Positions 58,427 to 64,000 of a stretch of DNA of 64,000 bases are shown here, in pieces. Under the pieces are notes generated by a model. That model saw only the letters and a program-made list of their open reading frames with translations. It was not told the origin of the DNA and did not search any database. Within the stretch, counting starts at the first letter, position 1; every line of letters begins with the position of its first letter. Made by a program: the position numbers and the translations under genes. This stretch comes from Sialis fuliginosa (Eukaryota; Arthropoda; Insecta; Megaloptera; Sialidae): the NCBI GenBank assembly GCA_961205875.1, contig OY540817.1, forward strand, positions 3,073,001-3,137,000, in the 5' to 3' direction.

Positions 58427-58560
58427 CAGGGATCCGAACCTGAACTCGAACCCGAAACCCGTATTTTTCATTAACCTGAACCCAAACCGAACCGCTATAT
58501 TTCAAAATCAACGAACCTGAATCTGAATCCGAACCGTTTCATGGATAACTGGTAACCATA
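58427..58560. repeat. GAACCCGAACCT-type hexamer array, probable hAT end
   Basis: CAGGGATCCGAACCTGAACT opens a run of imperfect RAACCYGA hexamers, a layout seen at hAT ends. No second end found. Confidence 0.55.
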
Positions 58561-59297
58561 TATGTATTGTTAAAAGGTTCAATAAATTATTTTTAAAATT
58601 TTTATTCTTTCCTCCAATGATTTTTAAAAGAGATTATGTTTGAATTTTATGGTATGATGTGAGTTATCAAGTCCACTACTAAAATTTACATTTTTTTAAA
58701 TTATATAACTTAATTACATTTCAATTTGCAAAAAAATATTTGAAAAGTAGAGATTACAATCTTTAAATTGTAATTTTATTTTTTGCCCTTTTTTCTAGCA
58801 ATATGTAATGTAATATTTTTTTGTGCTGTAATTTTTGACAGAATTTGGCTGTAGCCTACTGTACAGTAATAAAAATATTATGAAATTCAGTATTTTTATT
58901 TTTGATTTAACGATTGTCTTTGAATAATAAACTATATACGCGGAAGTGTTTTGAGCGATGTCCCAATAAGTTATTATTATCTCACATTTGTCAAATAAAG
59001 TTATTTTAGTAAATCCGGTATTAGTGTGTAGGATTATATAACAGTTTAGTTAATCACCGGCCAAAAGACATTAAACTAGACTCTGTCAGTGCGTATTCAA
59101 ATTTGTCAAACTTATAAATAAATACATGACTAAATGGTAATCCCCAGCCTATAATATTCATAATTTGTAAAAGTTTATATAAACATTAATAAAATAGTAA
59201 AATATACGAAATTAATTTCTCATAATATTAAATGCAACATCGTTACTGTATTTAAAATAGAAAATTTTAATTCAATTATGCCCGGTATTATATAAAA

Positions 59298-59589
59298 TTT
59301 GCTTGCGTGCAAATGCAAATTGGCTTCCAGCTAACGCTATCTGCTAGGTATCAAATTGTTATGAAATTGCTCGATATTTTAAAGCAGTGGTAATAAATGT
59401 ATAATAATGCAAATGCATTTTATGAGGTACACTTGGTAGCACTTATTTTAAGTCGCTAATTTCTACTTAATACGCATGCGTCAGTCATTATATGTACGAT
59501 TGGCTATATCTGTGAGTGGTTGTCATTTATATTTAATACCTAGCAGATAGCGTTAGCTGGGAGCTAATTTGCATTTGCACTCAAGCAAA
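59298..59589. mobile_element. MITE with TTTGCTTGCGTGCAAATG ends
   Basis: Left TTTGCTTGCGTGCAAATGC and right complement ending CAAGCAAA. The inner blocks AGCTAACGCTATCTGCTAGG match over about 55 bases. No target duplication could be assigned. Confidence 0.75.
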
Positions 59590-59607
59590 TTATTTTTTTT
59601 AACATAA

Positions 59608-59862
59608 CAGTGGCGCATTATACAGTAGGCACTTTAGGCACGCCTTACTGACGAATGGTAAATTAATTTTTTTATACCTAAATTATAATTTTTATAAATA
59701 AAAATTCGGAGATCATAATGCTTGAAGACCTTTTTTTCTCTATAGCTTTGGGAGCAAAAAAAGGTCTCCACACATTGTGATTCTCAAATTTAATAATAAT
59801 AAAGAGGGGGCAATATTTTTCTGCCCACAGCTTCTAACTTTGGTAATTAATAAGACATAATT
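59608..59862. mobile_element. partial CAGTGGCG element
   Basis: Starts CAGTGGCGCATTATAC and carries TGAAGACCTTTTTTTCTC and GCAAAAAAAGGTCTCC in inverted orientation, the internal motif of the local hAT-type MITEs. No right terminus. Confidence 0.55.
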
Positions 59863-60247
59863 GTTATCTATAAAAAAAATCGTATATTAATGCATTTCCA
59901 AAATGTTTAACTAAAATTTTCCTTTGTAGGTACCACATAAGGAGGGGGGTATGTTTAGGTTACTACAGTACTCCCTCCTATTTTTTATTGTGATATATAT
60001 AAATTACATAGTTAATTACTTTTATTATTTTTTATATATTTTTTTTTATCAATTTTTTACTCCCCCCCCCCCCCCCCCCAACCCCCAACTTCTAAAAAGT
60101 TTGGGGTATGTCAATATCTACAATATATTCAATCCAAATAGAATAAATTTTACAAATATATACATAAATACTAATAACTAAATATAAGTAAAAAAAATAA
60201 AAAATAAACTTTTGAGTTATACTAATAAATAATTTTTTTTGTTACAG
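59863..60247 (+). other. sdk intron sequence upstream of exon A
   Basis: Contains an 18-C run (60062-60079) and pyrimidine-rich sequence leading to the GTTACAG acceptor. No upstream exon seen. Confidence 0.6.
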
Positions 60248-60343
60248 AATCGCTTCAAGCTCCCCGTTTCATAACTCAACCATCATCTGTAAGCAGTATT
60301 GTTAGTGAAGGACGGACAAAAATTTTACAATGTCAAGCTTTAG
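60248..60343 (+). CDS. sdk: sidekick exon A: first half of Ig domain 1
   Basis: Sidekick is a large single-pass adhesion protein (six Ig and thirteen fibronectin III domains in the fly) that acts at cell junctions and in visual-system wiring. This exon follows a GTTACAG acceptor and ends at TTAG|GTACGT. It starts two bases into a codon and encodes QAPRFITQPSS, then SIVSEGRTKILQCQALG, including the first Ig cysteine. I recognise these blocks as typical of the mature N-terminus of insect Sidekick. No start codon or signal peptide lies in this exon, so at least one exon is upstream. Only the family assignment relies on memory; splice sites and frame are read directly. Confidence 0.9.
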
Positions 60344-60415
60344 GTACGTGTACAAAATTAAAGAAAATTAATTCTATTTACAATGTTAATAACTATTATA
60401 TTTATTTACAAACAG

Positions 60416-60592
60416 GTTTTCCACAGCCAAAATATCAATGGTTACGTGATGACGAACCTTTAGGTGATTTTACTAGTGAACCTTATTACAAGATCATAAA
60501 TACAGGTCGGGGAGATGTTGGTAGCTACAAATGCATAGCTCGCAATGATGTTGGCTCAATATTTAGTGAAGAGATACATGTTACTGTTGCTT
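60416..60592 (+). CDS. sdk: sidekick exon B: second half of Ig domain 1
   Basis: The acceptor is AACAG and the donor is T|GTAAGT. The exon completes the split glycine codon of exon A and encodes FPQPKYQWLRDDEPLGDF, then a stretch with GSYKCIARNDVGSIFSEE. It carries the core tryptophan and the second Ig cysteine in the usual D-x-G-x-Y-x-C context, so domain 1 is a normal disulfide-bonded Ig fold. The preceding intron is only 72 bases. The following intron carries a small TA-flanked element (60661-61139). Confidence 0.92.
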
Positions 60593-60660
60593 GTAAGTTT
60601 TTAATATAAGAAACAACAAAATTGGAAATTCAAAGATACCCTACTGTATAAGAAATCATA

Positions 60661-61139
60661 CAGTAGGGTATCTTTTTACGCGGTAGATACGTTCTACAGC
60701 AAACTGGATACGTTTCATAATATTCTAAAACCGTATTAAATCAAATCAGTCAATTAAAATAGACCAAAAATCGCATAAAAAAGTTTATGAAAATTAATGA
60801 AAATAAGAATGCACAAAGAAAATTAGATTGAAAATCTGAAAGAAATTGATGAAAAACTTACAATAAAATAAGTTTGTTTTTCAATTTTATTTATTTAATT
60901 TTATTGAAAAGTAACAATATTTTTTCATCAGAATTATCGTCAGAAAATAAAACTCGGCACTGTTTGTGAAATCTTGTTAAATGAAGATTTTAATAATATG
61001 AAACGTTTACATATGTATTTAAATTCCTTGAATTGTCAGCTTTCATGTGATACCCCACTTGCCAAAAAGGGGAATCCCTGTATTTGCATGAAAACTCACA
61101 CCACGTAACTTCAAATCATCATAAAAAGATACTCTACTG
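60661..61139. mobile_element. TA-flanked MITE in sdk intron B-C
   Basis: The terminal inverted repeat CAGTAGGGTATCTTTTT pairs with its near-complement ending at 61139, and both ends are flanked by TA, the Tc1/mariner-type duplication. An extra partial copy of the terminus (reading toward 60650) lies just outside the left end and makes a local hairpin at about 60634-60675. There is no coding capacity. Confidence 0.65.
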
Positions 61140-61204
61140 TATATTGTTTGCATTCTTATATGTTTCTTAGTTCCTGCTTTGATTTATTATATAATATATT
61201 TTAG

Positions 61205-61421
61205 ATATGGGATCATTTGAAGACTTGACGGAACAAACAGTCGAAGTTCAATCAGGACAAGCTGCTATTTTAAATTTACCTCAGATAGATTCCCATCCCG
61301 TTTTGTCTGTTACGTGGCAAGCTGACGATGGACAACTTCCATACGATGTTAAGTTTGCATTTTCTAGTGAACATCAGCTTATTATATTATCAGTTGATGA
61401 AAGTAACGAGAAAGCATATAG
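61205..61421 (+). CDS. sdk: sidekick exon C: most of Ig domain 2
   Basis: The acceptor is ATTTTAG and the donor AG|GTAACT. The frame continues from exon B through a tyrosine codon (T|AT) into MGSFEDLTEQTVEVQSGQAA, then VTWQADDGQLPYDVKFAF and LIILSVDESNEKAYR. The core Trp is present, but the positions that normally carry the paired cysteines read L-N-L-P and A-Y-R-A. I recall the same unusual cysteine-free second Ig domain in Drosophila Sidekick, so this is probably ancestral and not damage. Confidence 0.9.
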
Positions 61422-61691
61422 GTAACTTTTTAAATGTTATAATTTATAATAACTTAAATATTAAAAGATAAAATTACAAAAAAAATTTTATTCAAGAAGA
61501 CCTATCAGATATTTCACCCATTTTCATCAATATTTATCATATAGGTATAATAAAAAAATAGCTCGAGAACAAAAGCTAACCTAACCTAACCTATCGCAAT
61601 GCTATTCATTTTAAACGACTATTTAATATAAATAACAGCCACTGACAGTTCTGCATTAAGTAGAAATCGGCGATTTAAAAGCAATGGTGAA

Positions 61692-61960
61692 TTAATTCTC
61701 TGCCTTTTTAATGAAACTTTGTTGTTTAAGTTCTTCAGCGAGTTCTCCTTGCGTCTGATAAGGATTTTGGTCATCAACTTTTTTTAGTTATCCAGGTCGT
61801 TCTTTATCCTGGAGATCAAAATTTCTATCCCGAATGTTTTAAAACCACTTTTTACATGTACTATAGGATTTTTCATCTAAGTCGGAACAAATAATTTTTG
61901 TAGCCTCAGCGGCAGTTTTTTTTAGTTGGAATGCGAATTTCGATGAAATTACTTTCACTA
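61692..61960 (-). pseudogene. mariner-type transposase fragment in sdk intron
   Basis: Read on the - strand, this encodes a broken N-terminal helix-turn-helix region of a mariner-family transposase. Visible pieces are KKTAAEATKIICSD, then KKWF, RNFDLQDKERPG and DDQNPYQTQGELAEEL. The last pieces match the usual FDL-D-xRxG and CQTQ-ELAE blocks of insect mariners. Two in-frame stops lie after KKWF and after ERPG, and the frame ends at a TAA (61692-61694). No DD34D catalytic half is present. It is antisense to sdk and appears inert. Confidence 0.7.
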
Positions 61961-62267
61961 CTGTTTTTATTAGCAAACAGCATCAAGTACTATAGCTCGT
62001 TTTGAAGCTAAAGGATGGAGCTTCAAAACAACTATATGGCGGGAAAGATATACAAATTTATATAGATACTGTCATTGAAAAACTTAGGGGCTAAGAATTA
62101 ATTCATACACCTATACATTTATTACCAATGCTCAAGCAAATTTTTTATAATACCCGACATATAGATATTGTTTAGGTCATCAATTTTTGTGTAAAATTAC
62201 AATGTGTGAATAGATTCATTTGATGTTGATATTTGATTTATATTTATTGGATAATAATTAATTTTAG

Positions 62268-62441
62268 GGCACATGCAATAAATACACAATTAGGTAAAGA
62301 AGAAAATAGTGCATTCATTCGTTTAAAAGTCGTAGGAGATTACGTTAAAGAAGTAGCTCCTGAATTTATCGTTCGACCAAAAAATATGAATCTAATCAAA
62401 GGTCAACAGCAAGCTGATTTACAGTGTATTGCCAATGCGAG
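62268..62441 (+). CDS. sdk: sidekick exon D: end of Ig2, start of Ig3
   Basis: The acceptor is ATTTTAG and the donor AG|GTATTA. The frame runs from R|A at the junction through HAINTQLGKEENSAFIRLKV, a linker with EVAPEFIVRPKN, and QADLQCIANAR carrying the first cysteine of Ig3. Phase matches exon C on the left (AG|G) and exon E on the right (AG|A). The 846-base intron before it contains a degraded mariner transposase on the opposite strand (61692-61960). Confidence 0.92.
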
Positions 62442-62502
62442 GTATTAAACATTACATGAATTAAATGTGAATGATAAATTTCATAATAATTAATATTTTT
62501 AG

Positions 62503-62862
62503 ACCACTACATGAACTCGAAATCTTATGGTTGAAAGATGGTATTTTAATTGAAAATTCTGGAATAACATATAATTTTAACGATCCTTGGAATAGGACTC
62601 TTGCATTGTTAACTGCAAATTTGAATTATACAGGACAGTACACTTGCCAAGTGCGTTTACGAACTGGAGGTTATCCTGTTATAAGTGCATCAGCAAATAT
62701 ATCTGTATTAGAAAAACCATCTTTTGTTAGCAATCAAAAATCAGAAACTTTAGGAGACTACGGATCCACTGTTGTACTTCCTTGTGATATAATCGGAGTT
62801 CCGACTCCAAATGTTACGTGGTTCAGAAATGCAAAACGTATTAAAATTTCTCCCGTTAGTAG
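62503..62862 (+). CDS. sdk: sidekick exon E: rest of Ig3, first half of Ig4
   Basis: This is the longest exon here (360 bases), following a 61-base intron, with acceptor TTTTTAG and donor AG|GTAAGT. It encodes PLHELEILWLKDG, then NDPWNRTLALL and GQYTCQVRLRTGGYP (end of Ig3), then VVLPCDIIGVPTPNVTWFRN (first cysteine and core Trp of Ig4). The WNRTLALL and QVRLR-GGYP blocks are the most characteristic Sidekick signature in the window. There are no internal stops and the reading frame agrees with both neighbours. Confidence 0.93.
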
Positions 62863-62937
62863 GTAAGTTGAAATGAATATGCTTTTGTTAAATATAAATT
62901 GAGAACATAAGCTTAATAAATAAATGTAATATTTTAG

Positions 62938-63065
62938 ATATCGACTTGAAGAAGATAAATCTTTAGTGATTAAAAAACTGCATATGGAAGATTCCGGGAT
63001 TTTTCAATGTCTAGCTTTCAACGAAGCGGGACAAGAATCTGCTTACACATGGCTAAAAGTTAAAA
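62938..63065 (+). CDS. sdk: sidekick exon F: second half of Ig4
   Basis: The acceptor is ATTTTAG and the donor A|GTACGT. It encodes YRLEEDKSLVIKKLHMEDSG, then IFQCLAFNEAGQESAYTWL, giving the second cysteine of Ig4 in a standard D-S-G-x-F-x-C motif. The following intron (63066-63767) is mostly a 633-base fold-back element that begins only 14 bases after the donor. Confidence 0.92.
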
Positions 63066-63079
63066 GTACGTATTTATTA

Positions 63080-63712
63080 AGGGGGAAAATATGAATAGAC
63101 GGTGGAAAAAATATGTGAATTTTGGGAATTATTATCTCAAAAACTATTTGTTCGATTTCATTCAGGTATATATTATTCTAAAGTATATATATTGAGGTAT
63201 GTTTACAAATTTTTTTATGAACATATATCAACTGGGAGCGTTGCTGGCAGTCGGTTGATCTGAAACAGAAATTTCAAAGAGATTCTTAGAAGTTAATATG
63301 TGATGCCTTCGGTACGTAGGATTTATGGAATGGCGTCTGATTGAATGTAACATTTATTTTTCAACCACAATTTCCGACCTTTCTGGCTTGATAAAAAAAT
63401 AATAATTGAGTAAAAAAAAATCCTATGTTCTGAAGGGCATCATACATTAACTTGTAAGAATCTCTTTGAAATTTCTGTTTTAGATCAACCGAGTGCCAGT
63501 AATCCTGGGAACCGCATCGAGGGACATGTTTTACGCCGGTTACGACAGCAGCGCTCCCAGTTGTTATATATTAATAAAAAAAATTGTAAACATACCTCAA
63601 TATATATACTTTAGAATAAAATAAACCTGGATAAAATCAAACAAATAGTTTTTGAGATAATAATTCCCAAAATTCACCTATTTTTTCTGCTGTCTACTCA
63701 TATGTTCCTCCT
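63080..63712. mobile_element. fold-back element in sdk intron F-G
   Basis: The outer parts are inverted copies. The left arm contains GTGAATTTTGGGAATTATTA from 63115 and the right arm contains its complement ending at 63677. Further matches run outward to AGGGGGAAAATATGAATAGAC-like ends and inward past a shared CAACTGGGAGCG motif. The flanks are TA on both sides (63078-63079, 63713-63714). The centre is diverged or rearranged. No ORF. Confidence 0.65.
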
Positions 63713-63767
63713 TAGTGTATTTACATATATATTTATATATATACTTAAAAACCTTTACAATTTTCAG

Positions 63768-63887
63768 CTTCAACGCCAATCATGGAAGAACCTCCTCAGA
63801 ACCTAACTGTACTTGATGGAAAAGATGCAAAGATTACTTGTCGAGCTGTCGGTGCACCAACGCCCAATATTACATGGATTATTAATG
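63768..63887 (+). CDS. sdk: sidekick exon G: start of Ig5 (gene continues past window)
   Basis: The acceptor is TTTTCAG and the donor G|GTAACG. The split threonine codon A|CT is followed by STPIMEEPPQNLTVLDGKDA, then ITCRAVGAPTPNITWIIN with the first cysteine and core Trp of Ig5. The rest of Ig5, Ig6, the fibronectin III repeats, the membrane segment and the tail lie beyond the right edge. The last 113 bases of the window are intron. Confidence 0.91.
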
Positions 63888-64000
63888 GTAACGTGTAGCG
63901 CTTTTATATAATATTATTAAGCAGTTGCTAGTGTTTTGAAATTAACTGCATTAAAATTAATATTTGAAGCACGTTTATCAGCTACTAACAATCTTAAATA

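Noticed and set aside
61578-61597. CTAACCTAACCTAACCT as telomere-type TTAGG repeat
   Set aside because: Only about three units inside an sdk intron; too short to mean more than chance or a common insect motif.

Overview
The window is a 64 kb piece of a very AT-rich insect genome. The evidence is eukaryotic splice sites, an insect-type sidekick cell-adhesion gene, insect mariner and Ty3/gypsy (mdg1/412-like) elements, and the arthropod-type Helitron end. The order cannot be fixed from the sequence. No bacterial operon, CRISPR array, tRNA or rRNA gene was seen.

The only recognised host gene is sidekick (sdk), + strand, at the right edge (60248-63887 and beyond). Seven consecutive exons with matching GT/AG sites and compatible phases encode the first four immunoglobulin domains and the start of the fifth. 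The signal-peptide exon and promoter were not identified. They lie upstream, possibly inside this window, so much of bases 1-60247 may be a giant first intron.

The rest is a mosaic of mobile DNA. (1) 10069-15037 is a complete Ty3/gypsy LTR element on the - strand. It has two 614-bp LTRs in which I see no difference, a CATG target duplication, a tRNA-Leu-type primer site, a polypurine tract, and one open 898-aa frame joining Gag to integrase with protease, reverse transcriptase and RNase H missing. Its LTRs carry three embedded copies of the primer-binding-site junction. (2) Many short hAT-type elements have clear 8-bp target duplications (211, 5523, 7069, 7414, 19160, 20622, 22934, 29531, 30714, 38024, 46016, 52010). 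(3) TA-flanked Tc1/mariner/pogo-type elements and fold-backs include a 2.5-kb near-palindrome at 52109-54594 with about 1-kb arms. (4) PIF/Harbinger-type elements with TAA duplications lie at 33729 and 56024. The second keeps the divergent starts of a MADF-like protein and a transposase. (5) There is a Helitron at 16090-17043 and broken Helitron ends elsewhere. (6) Mariner transposase remnants lie at 28066, 42576 and, inside an sdk intron, 61692. (7) Several unnamed repeat families are dispersed in both orientations.

Nested insertions give a relative time order. For example, a fold-back and a hAT element sit inside one older repeat at 19797-21070. A 2.5-kb fold-back sits inside a hAT element at 52010-54780. 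A Harbinger element sits inside a TA-flanked element at 55206-56537. No gene-to-gene cooperation can be inferred beyond the coding parts of these elements and the single sdk gene.
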